A DNA stretch of 64,000 bases, from contig NZ_JUIW01000004.1 of the NCBI RefSeq assembly GCF_004151245.1, positions 124,001-188,000 on the forward strand, written 5' to 3'. This document shows, in pieces, positions 34,121 to 43,135 of this stretch. Below the pieces are notes generated by a model. It saw nothing but the letters and a program-made list of their open reading frames with translations. It was not told the DNA's origin and did no database searches. The number at the start of each line of letters is the position of its first letter. The stretch's first letter is position 1. This DNA comes from Flavobacterium beibuense (GTDB taxonomy: Bacteria > Bacteroidota > Bacteroidia > Flavobacteriales > Flavobacteriaceae). The position numbers and the translations under genes were made by a program.

Positions 34121-36010
34121 TTAGTCCTTAATGATAAGTACAGGTATATCAACCTTATGCCTAACGGCATCTACGGTGGTACCAAAAATAAGATCCTTAA
34201 GCCAGTTATGTCCGTGTGCTCCTAGAATAAGGATATCATAGTTGCCCCCTTCCTTATTTATTATGGCCGGAATCTGTTTTTTAGGACTGCCAAAACTTAG
34301 TTGTGTAGCTACCTTATAACCTTTTTGTTCCAGGCTCTTTTTATAGGCCTTAAGGTAATCCTTATCGCTGGATGTTTCATAATCGTGAGCTTGGTCGCCA
34401 TACATCATAGCGCCTACCGTTTCCACAATATGAATAAGGGTATATTCGGCTTCCTTACCTCCCATTTGCAAAGCACTGGATATGGCACGGGTATCGGTTT
34501 TGGAAAAATCGAGTGCCAGGGCAATCTTCCTGTATTCCTTAATGCCATTTTGGTCGTTAACGATAATCTCATCAATATGCGGTACCAGTTTTTCCTGTTT
34601 GTGCTTTTTATGAATAAGCGGCCTAAAGATAATATACAGCAATAGTGCAGACGCACCTACTGCAAGCGGCACCACAAACACCCATATATACACAGGATTT
34701 TCTGAAGTAGCTACCCAACCTCTTATTTCATCAAATACCAGTTTGGCATTAAGTGCCACAATAACGAGCGCTATAGCCCACGAAGCAATTTTGGTAATTG
34801 TGCCAATCGCAAACTCATTCATCTTTTCCTTATCGCTCACAAAGTGTATCAGCGGAATAATAGCAAAACCTAACTGAAGGCTCAAAATTACCTGACTGAG
34901 TAAAAGTAATTCTCCCGTGGCATCTTCCCCTAAATATACAATAGCAATAAAGGCGGGCACTATAGCCAGTAATCGGGTTACAATACGCCTTACCCAAGGC
35001 TGTATCCTCAGGCTAAGGTAGCCTTCCATAACAATTTGTCCGGCAAGCGTGCCGGTAATGGTAGAGCTTTGCCCGGCTGCAATAAGTGCGAGGGCGAACA
35101 ATACCGAGGCCCAATCGGTACCCAACAGCGGAGCCAATAATTGATGGGCATCCTGTATGTCGGCCACCTCGTGCATACCATTATTAAAAAATGTGGCGGC
35201 AGCCAATATAAGTATAGCGGCATTTACAAAAAAGGCAAGATTTAAAGCTATAAGCGAATCTACAAAGTTATAGCGAATAGCCTGCTTAATGCCTTTAAAG
35301 GTTCGGTCAAACTTTCGGGTTTGTACAAGCGATGAATGCAGGTATAAGTTATGTGGCATAACCGTTGCCCCAATAATACCTATGGCAATATACAATGCTG
35401 CACCGTTAGGGATTTCGGGCACCAGTCCTTTTACTACCTCGCCCATCTGTGGTTTTGCAAAAAACATTTCGGCAAGGAAAGAAAATCCTATTATCGCGAT
35501 AAGGGCTATTATAAAGGCTTCCATCTTTTTTATCCCTTTATTTAGCAGGAACAAAAGCAGGAAGGTATCCAGCATAGTAATGCTCACACCCCAAAGTAAA
35601 GGAATGTCAAACAAGAGTTGTAAACCTATTGCCATACCTAAAACCTCGGCAAGGTCGCAGGCTGCAATGGCAATTTCTGCCAGTCCGTATAAAATGTAGT
35701 TAACACCTTTAGGATAGGTTTCACGCGATGCCTGAGCCAAATCGCGTCTGCTTACAATTCCCAATCTGGCGCTAAGGCTTTGCAGCAACAGTGCCATAAT
35801 ATTAGACATTAGCAGTACCCACAACAGCTTATAGCCAAACTGGCTACCCCCGGCAAGATCGGTTGCCCAGTTACCCGGGTCCATATAACCCACGCTTATC
35901 ATATAGGCAGGTCCGAAAAAGGCAAGTATCTTTTTCCATACAGAGGTATTCTGTACAATATTTACCGACTCATGTACCTCTTCAAGGGAATGGCTGTTTT
36001 TTGTATTCAT
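34121..36010 (-). CDS. mntH: MntH-like Nramp Mn(II) transporter with C-terminal universal stress domain
   Basis: 629 residues against about 400-450 for plain Nramp. Residues of about 25-460 are the transporter: VGYMDPGNWATD (metal-binding DPGN, residues 44-47) and MPHNLYLHS near residue 218 are the signature metal-coordinating motifs of proton-coupled Mn(II)/Fe(II) importers. Residues of about 490-629 (YRKIALALDFSKTDTRAISSAL to LILGAHGHNWLKDLIFGTTVDAVRHKVDIPVLIIKD) form a universal stress protein domain with the G-x-G-like nucleotide loop. It starts one base after the mntR stop, so the two are coupled. Confidence 0.93.
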   Translation of the reverse strand: MNTKNSHSLEEVHESVNIVQNTSVWKKILAFFGPAYMISVGYMDPGNWATDLAGGSQFGYKLLWVLLMSNIMALLLQSLSARLGIVSRRDLAQASRETYPKGVNYILYGLAEIAIAACDLAEVLGMAIGLQLLFDIPLLWGVSITMLDTFLLLFLLNKGIKKMEAFIIALIAIIGFSFLAEMFFAKPQMGEVVKGLVPEIPNGAALYIAIGIIGATVMPHNLYLHSSLVQTRKFDRTFKGIKQAIRYNFVDSLIALNLAFFVNAAILILAAATFFNNGMHEVADIQDAHQLLAPLLGTDWASVLFALALIAAGQSSTITGTLAGQIVMEGYLSLRIQPWVRRIVTRLLAIVPAFIAIVYLGEDATGELLLLSQVILSLQLGFAIIPLIHFVSDKEKMNEFAIGTITKIASWAIALVIVALNAKLVFDEIRGWVATSENPVYIWVFVVPLAVGASALLLYIIFRPLIHKKHKQEKLVPHIDEIIVNDQNGIKEYRKIALALDFSKTDTRAISSALQMGGKEAEYTLIHIVETVGAMMYGDQAHDYETSSDKDYLKAYKKSLEQKGYKVATQLSFGSPKKQIPAIINKEGGNYDILILGAHGHNWLKDLIFGTTVDAVRHKVDIPVLIIKD

Positions 36011-36011
36011 A

Positions 36012-36665
36012 CTACACGGTTTTCACAAAAAGGTTGGCAGCGATCTTATAAGAAACGCTTAACTGCCTGTCGTTAACCTTTAGGGTAAGGGATTGATCAA
36101 AATGTTCGCGGGATACTATTTCTATAGAAGAACCCAAAGCAATTTGCTGTTTGTCCAGATACTGAAGGAAAGATGCGGAACTGTCCTTAACCCCAACACA
36201 TATTACCTTTTGATGCAGTTCGGTTTCACTAAGCAGCTGTTTCTCCACTTTGGCTATTTTACCTTCCCTATCCGGTATTGGGTCGCCATGTGGGTCTTCC
36301 GTTGGGAAATCAAGAAACTCATCCAGTTTATCGGTCAGTTTTTCCGATTTTATGTGTTCCAGCTGTTCGGCAACATCATGTACTTCGTCCCATGAAAAGT
36401 CAAGTTTTTCTACCAGAAAAACTTCCCACAGGCGGTGCTTGCGCACTATCATTACGGCATGTTGCCTCCCTTTATCGGTTAAGGAAACACCCTGATATTT
36501 TTTATAGATAACCAGGTCTTTTTCGGCCAGCTTCTTTACCATATCGGTTACCGATGATGGCTTACTGTCCATTTCGTTTGCAATTGCATTTGTAGTAATT
36601 CCTTTAGTGTTGCCTATAGAAAGATGATAGATAACCTTAAGGTAATTCTCCTCAGAATACGTCAT
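36012..36665 (-). CDS. mntR: DtxR/MntR-family metal-dependent regulator
   Basis: 217 residues. The N-terminal winged helix (SEENYLKVIYHLSIGNTKGITTNAIANEMDSKPSSVTDMVKKLAEKDLVIYKKYQGVSLTDKG) and the following dimer region (RKHRLWEVFLVEKLDFSWDEVHDVAEQLEHIKSEKL) carry the residues typical of the DtxR metal sites. The C-terminal segment (about 140-217) is an SH3/FeoA-like domain, as in longer DtxR proteins. It probably senses Mn(II) and represses mntH and the divergent TonB receptor gene, but metal choice between Mn and Fe is inferred from the mntH linkage. Confidence 0.92.
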   Translation of the reverse strand: MTYSEENYLKVIYHLSIGNTKGITTNAIANEMDSKPSSVTDMVKKLAEKDLVIYKKYQGVSLTDKGRQHAVMIVRKHRLWEVFLVEKLDFSWDEVHDVAEQLEHIKSEKLTDKLDEFLDFPTEDPHGDPIPDREGKIAKVEKQLLSETELHQKVICVGVKDSSASFLQYLDKQQIALGSSIEIVSREHFDQSLTLKVNDRQLSVSYKIAANLFVKTV

Positions 36666-36672
36666 TATAATA

Positions 36673-36701
36673 TTAATTATTAAACAAATATAAATAATTA
36701 A
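36673..36701. promoter_or_regulatory. Inverted repeat over the mntR promoter
   Basis: Arms TTAATTATT (36673-36681) and AATAATTAA (36693-36701), 11 bases apart, spanning the minus-strand -7 box TATATTTG at 36685-36692. This is a plausible autoregulatory site, although the high A/T content makes chance dyads more likely. Confidence 0.4.
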
Positions 36702-36732
36702 TTTGTTATGTTGAAAAACATTTTTAGTTTTG
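36702..36732 (+). promoter_or_regulatory. Promoter of the TonB receptor gene
   Basis: TTTG (36702-36705), exactly 19 bases, then TAGTTTTG (36725-36732), a full match to the Bacteroidetes consensus. The leader is about 15 bases long. Confidence 0.7.
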
Positions 36733-36741
36733 TCTAAAAAT
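36720..36741. promoter_or_regulatory. Palindrome overlapping the TonB receptor -7 box
   Basis: ATTTTTAG, 6 bases, CTAAAAAT: perfect 8-base arms centred on the -7 box. It is a good operator candidate for the adjacent MntR-like regulator. Confidence 0.5.
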
Positions 36742-36753
36742 ATAATTTGCTAA

Positions 36754-39105
36754 ATGAAAAAAATAATTTACTCTTCCTTAATATTGTCCTTCTTCCTCTC
36801 ATGGTCTCAGGAGGAAAATATTACTGTGCCTACTATCAACAAAACACCAGGCATAGCAACTACACAAACCACAGGGACAGTAAAAGGGCAAATAACCGAT
36901 AACGGAAACCCTCTACCATATGCGAGTATACATATAAGGGAAACCGGCAATGGTATCTCTGGCGATGAGAACGGAAACTACAGTATTAAGCTACCGGCAG
37001 GAAACTATACCCTTACAGCATCGGCTATAGGATATAGAACAAAAGAAAGAACAGTAAGCATAACTGCAAACAATGAAAGCCTGCTTAATATAGAACTGGA
37101 AACCTCTTCCCTAAATCTGGATCAGGTTGTTATTACTGCCAGCCGCAGTCAGGAAAGGAGACAGGAAGCCCCTGTTATTGTTACGGTAACCAATTCGGCA
37201 ATACTGCAAAAAACAGAATCGTTAAGCCTTTCGGAAGGGCTTAATTTTCAGCCCGGTTTACGGATGGAAACCAATTGCCAAAACTGCGGTTTCAGTCAGG
37301 TACGTATGAACGGGCTTGACGGGGCCTATTCACAAATACTTTTAGACAGCCGCCCGGTATTCTCTGCACTCAACGGAATATATGGTCTTGATCAAATCCC
37401 CACTAACATGATTGACCGTATTGAGGTTGTGCGCGGGGGCGGGTCGGCTTTATACGGTTCCAATGCTATTGCAGGAACCATAAATATTATTACTAAAGAT
37501 CCTGTTGAAAACAATTTTGAGATAAACAGCCATCTTGGCCTTATAGACGGCAAGCAGCCCGATAAGGCACTTACACTTAACGGAACGGTTCTTAATGAAG
37601 ATCTTACTTTAGGCATGCAGGTTTTTGGTATGTTACGTGACAGAAACCCCTATGATGCCAACGGTGACGGATTTACCGAGATTACTAGAATGGAAAACCG
37701 AACCTTTGGCTTTAAGGCTTTTCACCGTTACCAAAATAGGAGAAAACTAACCTTGGACTTCCATACCATTAATGAATTCAGGAGAGGGGGAAGCCAGTTA
37801 GACTTACAGCCTTTTGAATCGGACATTACCGAACAGATACGCTCTAAAATGACAGGAGGTGGTGTTACCTACGAATTCTCTAATGAGGATATGAACAATA
37901 AATATTCACTATATGCCAATGCACAGCAGTCTAAAAACGAGAACTTTTATGGTGGCCGTGCCGATGACGAATTTGGGAATATTGATTATGAAGAAAGCAT
38001 AAGAGGCTTTGGAAATACCGAAGTAACGACCTATATAACCGGCGCACAATGGATACATGACCAGGAAAGCTTTTTGGGTGGCAGGGGAACGTTTACGGCA
38101 GGATCAGAATACAAAAGGGAAGAAATGACCGACCGTAAACCCGGATACAATGCCTTTGTGAACCAGCAGCTAAACATACTTGGAATTTATGCTCAGGAAG
38201 AATGGAAAGTAAATCAAAGGCTAAAATTACTGGGAGGACTGCGTGCCGATTTCCATAATGCAGCTCAGGAAGATGTTGTTTTTAACCCCCGCCTAAACAT
38301 ACTTTACGATATTAAAAAGAACCTGCAATGGCGAACAAGCTATGCTAAAGGTTTCCGTGCCCCACAGGTGTTTTCGGAAGATATACATGCCCGTATCGCT
38401 GCGGGAGAAGTTAGCCTAATACGGCTGTCTGACAATCTGAAATCGGAAACTTCAAACAGTTTCCTTACTTCTCTCGACTGGAGCAAAACTACCGAACACC
38501 TGGAAGCCGGAGCCACAATAGAGGCTTTTTACACCTGCCTTAATAATCCGTTTATACTGGAGCAGGTAGAAGAAACGCTTTGGGAAAAACGCAACGGCAA
38601 AGGTGCCGATGTATATGGTATTAATATTGAAGGAAAATTTGCCCCTAACGAAAAATGGCAGATGCAGGCCGGAGCCACAATTCAAAAAGCTTTATACAGC
38701 GAAGCCGTAGACTGGAGCGACAATCTGGAGAATACAAACAGGAACTTTTTCCGTTCGCCTAACTTTTACGGAAACATGATAGTTACCTATGCTCCTAAAA
38801 AAGAGTTTCAAAACAACCTTACCCTTGTCTATACCGGCAGTATGTATGTACCTCATTATGCCGGATATATAGCCGACGATGAACTCGAAAAAACAGAAGG
38901 CTTCACTGAGGTAAGCTGGAAATCATCGTACACATTTACGCTTCAGGATCAGTTTGAGTTACAGCTTAGCGGTGGTATACAAAACATCTTTAATGCCTAC
39001 CAAAAGGATTTTGACCTTGGCGTAGACAGGGATGCCAGTTACATTTACGGCCCGGGAAGGCCGCGAACCATTTTTGTAGGTGTAAAAATAGGCACGAACC
39101 TGTAA
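36754..39105 (+). CDS. TonB-dependent outer-membrane receptor, candidate metal receptor
   Basis: 783 residues. Signal peptide (1-19), a carboxypeptidase-regulatory-like beta domain (about 45-125, VKGQITDNGNPLPYASIHIRE), a plug (about 135-245) and a 22-strand-type barrel. The plug carries a notable cysteine pair, ETNCQNCGFSQVRMNGLDG, then RIEVVRGGGSALYGSNAIAGTINIIT. It imports a ligand across the outer membrane with TonB energy. Its divergent position next to mntR-mntH, with a palindrome on its promoter, suggests manganese or another metal; iron or copper complexes remain possible. Confidence 0.9.
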   Translation: MKKIIYSSLILSFFLSWSQEENITVPTINKTPGIATTQTTGTVKGQITDNGNPLPYASIHIRETGNGISGDENGNYSIKLPAGNYTLTASAIGYRTKERTVSITANNESLLNIELETSSLNLDQVVITASRSQERRQEAPVIVTVTNSAILQKTESLSLSEGLNFQPGLRMETNCQNCGFSQVRMNGLDGAYSQILLDSRPVFSALNGIYGLDQIPTNMIDRIEVVRGGGSALYGSNAIAGTINIITKDPVENNFEINSHLGLIDGKQPDKALTLNGTVLNEDLTLGMQVFGMLRDRNPYDANGDGFTEITRMENRTFGFKAFHRYQNRRKLTLDFHTINEFRRGGSQLDLQPFESDITEQIRSKMTGGGVTYEFSNEDMNNKYSLYANAQQSKNENFYGGRADDEFGNIDYEESIRGFGNTEVTTYITGAQWIHDQESFLGGRGTFTAGSEYKREEMTDRKPGYNAFVNQQLNILGIYAQEEWKVNQRLKLLGGLRADFHNAAQEDVVFNPRLNILYDIKKNLQWRTSYAKGFRAPQVFSEDIHARIAAGEVSLIRLSDNLKSETSNSFLTSLDWSKTTEHLEAGATIEAFYTCLNNPFILEQVEETLWEKRNGKGADVYGINIEGKFAPNEKWQMQAGATIQKALYSEAVDWSDNLENTNRNFFRSPNFYGNMIVTYAPKKEFQNNLTLVYTGSMYVPHYAGYIADDELEKTEGFTEVSWKSSYTFTLQDQFELQLSGGIQNIFNAYQKDFDLGVDRDASYIYGPGRPRTIFVGVKIGTNL

Positions 39106-39126
39106 TAAGAATTACTCATATCACCG

Positions 39127-39169
39127 GGCTTATAAGAATAAATGCTTACATTTATCTTATAAGCCTTTT
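39127..39169 (+). terminator. Terminator-like hairpin after the TonB receptor gene
   Basis: Arms GGCTTATAAG (39127-39136) and CTTATAAGCC (39156-39165) extended by A/T pairs and followed by TTTTG. It lies between the receptor and the lycopene cyclase gene. Confidence 0.7.
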
Positions 39170-39183
39170 GTGTTTATCCGTCT

Positions 39184-40320
39184 ATGAAGCATTACTATTA
39201 TATTTTTACAGGAGCAGGGTTATCGTCCTTAATGACAGTGTATAAAATGGCACTATCAGGCAGGTTTAACGATAAGTCTGTTTTGCTTATAGACAGCAAT
39301 CCTAAAAACACAAACGACCGTACCTGGTGCTTTTGGGAACAGGGCAAAGGCAAATGGGACAACATCGTGAGCAAAAGCTGGAACACTGCGTGGTTTGCGG
39401 GCAAGTCGTTTAAAAAAGAACTGGATTTTGGCGATTATCAGTACAAAATGGTTAGCGGGATTGACTTTTACACTTTTATTTTCGACGAACTGAAGCAGCA
39501 TCCCAATATTGAATTTGCCAATCAGAAAGTTATAGATTTTGCCGATCTACAAAACCATGTCCTGGTTAAAACGGAAACTGAAAACTATACTTGTAATAAA
39601 CTGTTTAACAGCATATACAATCCTGATATCCCTAAAAAAGGGAAACATCCTGTATTGCAACAACACTTTAAGGGCTGGTTTATTAAAACCAATACTCCTG
39701 TTTTTGATAACAGCAAAGCTACCTTTATGGATTTCAGCATTCCTCAAAAAGGCAATACCCGCTTTATGTATGTTCTACCCGTTTCTTCAACCGAAGCCCT
39801 GATTGAATATACACTGTTTTCAGAACATCTTCTCGCAGAAGAAGAATATGATACTGCCATTAAGGATTATATAACAGGTTTAGGAATTACTGACTATGAA
39901 ATAGCAGATAAAGAGAAAGGCAGCATCCCCATGACGGTATATCCGTTTTGGAAAAACAACACCCAAAACATAATGCATATAGGCAGTGCCGGAGGATGGA
40001 CAAAAGCCTCAACCGGATACACCTTTAAGAATAGTGATAAACAGTCTGAAAAACTTATCCGCTTTTTAGAGCGGGAGAATGATTTGAGGAAATTTTACAA
40101 AACCAACCGTTTTTGGTTTTACGACCTCTTATTACTGGATATACTATACCGCACCAATGAAAAAGGCAGTGAAATATTCGCTGCCCTGTTCAAAAAGGGA
40201 AATGCATCCCCTGTATTTAAGTTCCTTGATGAGGAAACCTCATTAATTGAAGACTTGTCTGTAATTGCTAAATGCCCGAAGAGCCTTTTTATAAAGGCCC
40301 TTCTGAGAAACAGTATTTAG
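39184..40320 (+). CDS. crtY: Lycopene beta-cyclase (CrtY type)
   Basis: 378 residues of the flavin-dependent cyclase fold. The N-terminus YYYIFTGAGLSSLMTVYKMALSG is the dinucleotide-binding region, and NDRTWCFWEQGKG is the conserved FWE-like motif of the family. PMTVYPFWKNNTQNIMHIGSAGGWTKASTGYTF is the conserved downstream block. It closes the ends of lycopene to give beta-carotene, the precursor of zeaxanthin-type pigments. No crtB, crtI or crtZ is in this window, so the rest of the pathway is elsewhere. Its stop overlaps that of the convergent gene by four bases. Confidence 0.92.
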   Translation: MKHYYYIFTGAGLSSLMTVYKMALSGRFNDKSVLLIDSNPKNTNDRTWCFWEQGKGKWDNIVSKSWNTAWFAGKSFKKELDFGDYQYKMVSGIDFYTFIFDELKQHPNIEFANQKVIDFADLQNHVLVKTETENYTCNKLFNSIYNPDIPKKGKHPVLQQHFKGWFIKTNTPVFDNSKATFMDFSIPQKGNTRFMYVLPVSSTEALIEYTLFSEHLLAEEEYDTAIKDYITGLGITDYEIADKEKGSIPMTVYPFWKNNTQNIMHIGSAGGWTKASTGYTFKNSDKQSEKLIRFLERENDLRKFYKTNRFWFYDLLLLDILYRTNEKGSEIFAALFKKGNASPVFKFLDEETSLIEDLSVIAKCPKSLFIKALLRNSI

Positions 40321-42041
40321 AATTTAAAGCTTACACCCGAGTAAAGCCCTATAAAATATGGCCTGAAATTACCCGAACTTCCGTTAAAGGTATTTACCTG
40401 ATATTTAAAGGTAGGCTCAAAGTTAGCTTCAAATGATTTCCAGAAACTATATTTAAATCCAACACCAAGGTTGGTACTAAAGTTCACATCGTTAAGGTTT
40501 CCGGCTTCTCCCACCTCAGTACTGTAACCCTGATTAGAAACCACGCTTATATTATTATCATTCAGGAACAGCGTACTGAAACCTCCTATAAGCTCTATAC
40601 CAAACTTTTTATTCAGCAGCTTGTAAGACATTTCCAGCGGTACCTCTATATACCCCATCTTCTGTACCATTTGCCCCTCAAAGTTTTGGTTGGCAAAAGT
40701 ATTGGAAGCAAACAGTACCGGTGCTGTACCGGAAGTAGGTGTAAGTCCTGCTATATCTCCGTTTCCGTTTTGAGTCTCTATAACTATATTAGCCGACCTG
40801 CTGCCTGCCGATACTATATTATTTGTTTGCCCGTCTAACGAAGCATAATAAGTAATATCGTTAGTAGAGTAGCTAAGGTTTACCGTGTTGATACCCGAAC
40901 GTATTGAAATCTTATCGTTTATGGCATAATCCAACCCTACACCATAACTCATATCGGCATCATAATTTTTACTGTTTGATGCAAACTGCGCGTCTATAGG
41001 AGAGCCCTGCGACATTGAGTTATAAAATAACGGAGCCACCTGAGGCTTAACATTCCACTTGTAGTTTTTAACCGCCTCGGCAATAGCCTCATCTTTCTCT
41101 CCCTCTTCTTTTTCCCTAAGTATTTTTTCAAGTTCATTCTCCTCTTCCACAACAGCACTGTCTACAGTAGTTTCAGCATCCGCAACTTCCGATTCGTTAC
41201 CATTTATTAACTGATTAAGCTTACTTTCCTTTTCAGCATCATTAAACTGTATGTTGTTTTCATCAGTTGTTTTGTTATCTGTCTGGATATTGGCCTTATC
41301 AGAATTTACAGGGGCATTATTATTTGCCACACCCTGATTGTTTTCCTGTTGCAATACGTCTAACTTATCTGCATCTGTAGTTATGCCGCTTCTATTTTCG
41401 TTACCAGAAGCATTATCACCCTTACTCTTAGTATTGGTTTTGCCTTGCGCAATCCTTTCTTGCTGAGTAAGTAATTTATCTTGAGTTACAGGTGAGGTAA
41501 TATTTTTATTGCCCGATTTTGTTTTGGCTGTGGTTTTGCCTGATTTATCACTGCCTGCACCCATCACTACGGCATCCTGTTGTTTTACAGGACCCATAAC
41601 CGTAGAACCTTGGTTTCCTGATTTAGCATTCACTCCCGAAGTTGCTGTTCCGTTTTCAGTAGGCGAAGCCGCATTACCGGTTTGATTAATGTCTTCTTGT
41701 GTAACGGCGCTTTCGGTATCGGGTACAATAGCACCGTTACCGTTTTGATTACTGCTGTTTGAATTTTGTGTGTCAGCATCCTCCTGTACTACCGGATTCA
41801 CCGCCGGGTCTGTAACTGTATCATGGTTACCGTTAATAATAGGCCACGAAAGCATAAGCCCTATTACAAATAGTGCCGCAATGCCGCCTACCCTATACCA
41901 CCATATAGGAATAACCCTGCGTTTCTTTTTATCCTTTTGCAGTTCTGCCTCAATGTTTTGCCACAGGTTTTCCGGTGGAGCCACATCAAAGTCCTTAAAC
42001 TTCTCCTGGAATAATCTGTCTATGTGTTTTTTCTCACTCAT
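40317..42041 (-). CDS. Anti-sigma-like, membrane-anchored protein with C-terminal outer-membrane barrel
   Basis: 574 residues in four parts. A short cytoplasmic head (HIDRLFQEKFKDFDVAPPENLWQNIEAEL, residues 6-34) resembles the flavobacterial anti-sigma pattern. One membrane segment follows (about 50-68, IAALFVIGLMLSW). Residues of about 72-315 are a low-complexity Asn/Gln/Thr/Ser/Lys region, and 330-574 read as a beta barrel (WNVKPQVAPLFYNSMSQGSP to YSGVSFKF, ending in phenylalanine). It overlaps the upstream sigma factor gene by four bases. One chain reaching from the cytoplasm through the inner membrane to the outer membrane is implied, which is unusual. Confidence 0.78.
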   Translation of the reverse strand: MSEKKHIDRLFQEKFKDFDVAPPENLWQNIEAELQKDKKKRRVIPIWWYRVGGIAALFVIGLMLSWPIINGNHDTVTDPAVNPVVQEDADTQNSNSSNQNGNGAIVPDTESAVTQEDINQTGNAASPTENGTATSGVNAKSGNQGSTVMGPVKQQDAVVMGAGSDKSGKTTAKTKSGNKNITSPVTQDKLLTQQERIAQGKTNTKSKGDNASGNENRSGITTDADKLDVLQQENNQGVANNNAPVNSDKANIQTDNKTTDENNIQFNDAEKESKLNQLINGNESEVADAETTVDSAVVEEENELEKILREKEEGEKDEAIAEAVKNYKWNVKPQVAPLFYNSMSQGSPIDAQFASNSKNYDADMSYGVGLDYAINDKISIRSGINTVNLSYSTNDITYYASLDGQTNNIVSAGSRSANIVIETQNGNGDIAGLTPTSGTAPVLFASNTFANQNFEGQMVQKMGYIEVPLEMSYKLLNKKFGIELIGGFSTLFLNDNNISVVSNQGYSTEVGEAGNLNDVNFSTNLGVGFKYSFWKSFEANFEPTFKYQVNTFNGSSGNFRPYFIGLYSGVSFKF

Positions 42042-42586
42042 TTTGCCGAATGAACTTTTGTGTTGCCCTTATGGGCTTCAATTTTCTCCTTCAATATTAT
42101 CCTTGCCCTGGCAAGGTTAGATTTAGAGGTGCCTATTGTTATATTAAGCATCTCTGCAATTTCCTTATGCGAAAACCCGTCGGTTACATACAGGTTAAAA
42201 ACCATCCTGTACCTGTCGGGCAGTTCCTGAATAATGGAAAGCAAAAAATCCATGGAAATGTTGTCTTCCTCAATTTCCATAGTATCTTCCTCATCAGGAA
42301 TGTTCTCATTAACCAGTTCTACAACACCCTGTGTCCTGTATTTCTGAAGAACGTTGTTAACCATCACCCTTTTTGCCCAGCCCTCAAACGAGCCCTGAAA
42401 ACGGAACTGGTCTATTTTTTTAAAGATCAGTAAAAAACCGTCCTGCAAATTATCCTGAGCATCGGCATAATTGCGCGAGTATTTAAGGCATACCGCAAAC
42501 AGCTTAGAGGCATATAGCCTGTAAAGCTGCTCCTGCGCCTTAATACTGTTGTTTTGACAATCATGTATTATCTGCTCAAGACCCAA
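42038..42586 (-). CDS. ECF-type RNA polymerase sigma factor (sigma-70 family)
   Basis: 182 residues. Region 2 (IKAQEQLYRLYASKLFAVCLKYSRNYADAQDNLQDGFLLIFKKIDQFRFQGSFEGWAKRVMVN) and region 4 (LPDRYRMVFNLYVTDGFSHKEIAEMLNITIGTSKSNLARAR) are complete and joined by an acidic linker. It redirects RNA polymerase to a small stress or envelope regulon. The stop overlaps the start of the following anti-sigma-like gene by four bases, the usual arrangement for a sigma/anti-sigma pair. Confidence 0.95.
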   Translation of the reverse strand: MGLEQIIHDCQNNSIKAQEQLYRLYASKLFAVCLKYSRNYADAQDNLQDGFLLIFKKIDQFRFQGSFEGWAKRVMVNNVLQKYRTQGVVELVNENIPDEEDTMEIEEDNISMDFLLSIIQELPDRYRMVFNLYVTDGFSHKEIAEMLNITIGTSKSNLARARIILKEKIEAHKGNTKVHSAK

Positions 42587-42608
42587 GGGTTTTATGTATT
42601 ATAAATTA

Positions 42609-43031
42609 CTACTGCGCAATAGGAACCTCAACCTCCATGTATGAGTTGGTTCCGTCTTCATTTTTCCCCGTATAAAACTTAAACAGGTAAGACGAGCCGC
42701 CATAGGTAGGGCTGCAGGCAAAAGTAAAAGAAGCCTCTTCCGGCTCCACCCCGTCCAGGGATGCACAGTTGGAGTCTTCAATAACCAGTGTTTGTACCGC
42801 AATTACCAGGGCATTGTTTTTTTCCTCATAATGAAACCCGTCATAAAAATAACAGTCTGTTGGCCTTTGGTACTTTACTTTTATCTCATAGTTTTCACCG
42901 TGCACAAAGTATTCGGGCATCTCTACCCCAACAACAGGAACAAACGCCACGTGAAACTGCGGATTGTCCTCATCAAAAGAGCAGGACGTTAATAAAAATA
43001 AAGCAGCAAAAAACAAAATCAGCTTTTTCAT
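42609..43031 (-). CDS. Small lipoprotein of unknown function
   Basis: 140 residues from the ATG at 43031; the seven upstream in-frame codons would spoil the lipoprotein signal. The lipobox is LLTSC (Cys17). The mature part is beta-rich and contains scattered cysteines (PTDCYFYDGF, SNCASL, TFACSPTYGG). It ends with EVEVPIAQ. I do not recognise the family. It precedes the ECF sigma gene on the same strand by 23 bases, so it may be cotranscribed. Confidence 0.75.
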   Translation of the reverse strand: MKKLILFFAALFLLTSCSFDEDNPQFHVAFVPVVGVEMPEYFVHGENYEIKVKYQRPTDCYFYDGFHYEEKNNALVIAVQTLVIEDSNCASLDGVEPEEASFTFACSPTYGGSSYLFKFYTGKNEDGTNSYMEVEVPIAQ

Positions 43032-43100
43032 AAAAACCTTTTCAATATTCATTATACAATTAGGATGCTAAAATGCACAAAAGGTTGCGTTTAGCAATAA

Positions 43101-43126
43101 AAAAACCCGAATAATTTCGGGCTTTT
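43101..43126 (-). terminator. Terminator of recA
   Basis: Stem CCCGAA (43106-43111) and TTCGGG (43116-43121) with a 4-base loop, flanked by A on the left, giving a U-tract on the minus strand. It lies 10 bases after the recA stop. Confidence 0.85.
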
Positions 43127-43135
43127 ACATTTTGT

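Noticed and set aside
41071..41830. Repeat-like Asn/Gln/Thr/Ser tract in the anti-sigma-like gene, considered as a tandem repeat or CRISPR-like array
   Set aside because: The codons vary and there is no regular repeat unit or spacer; it is a low-complexity protein linker.
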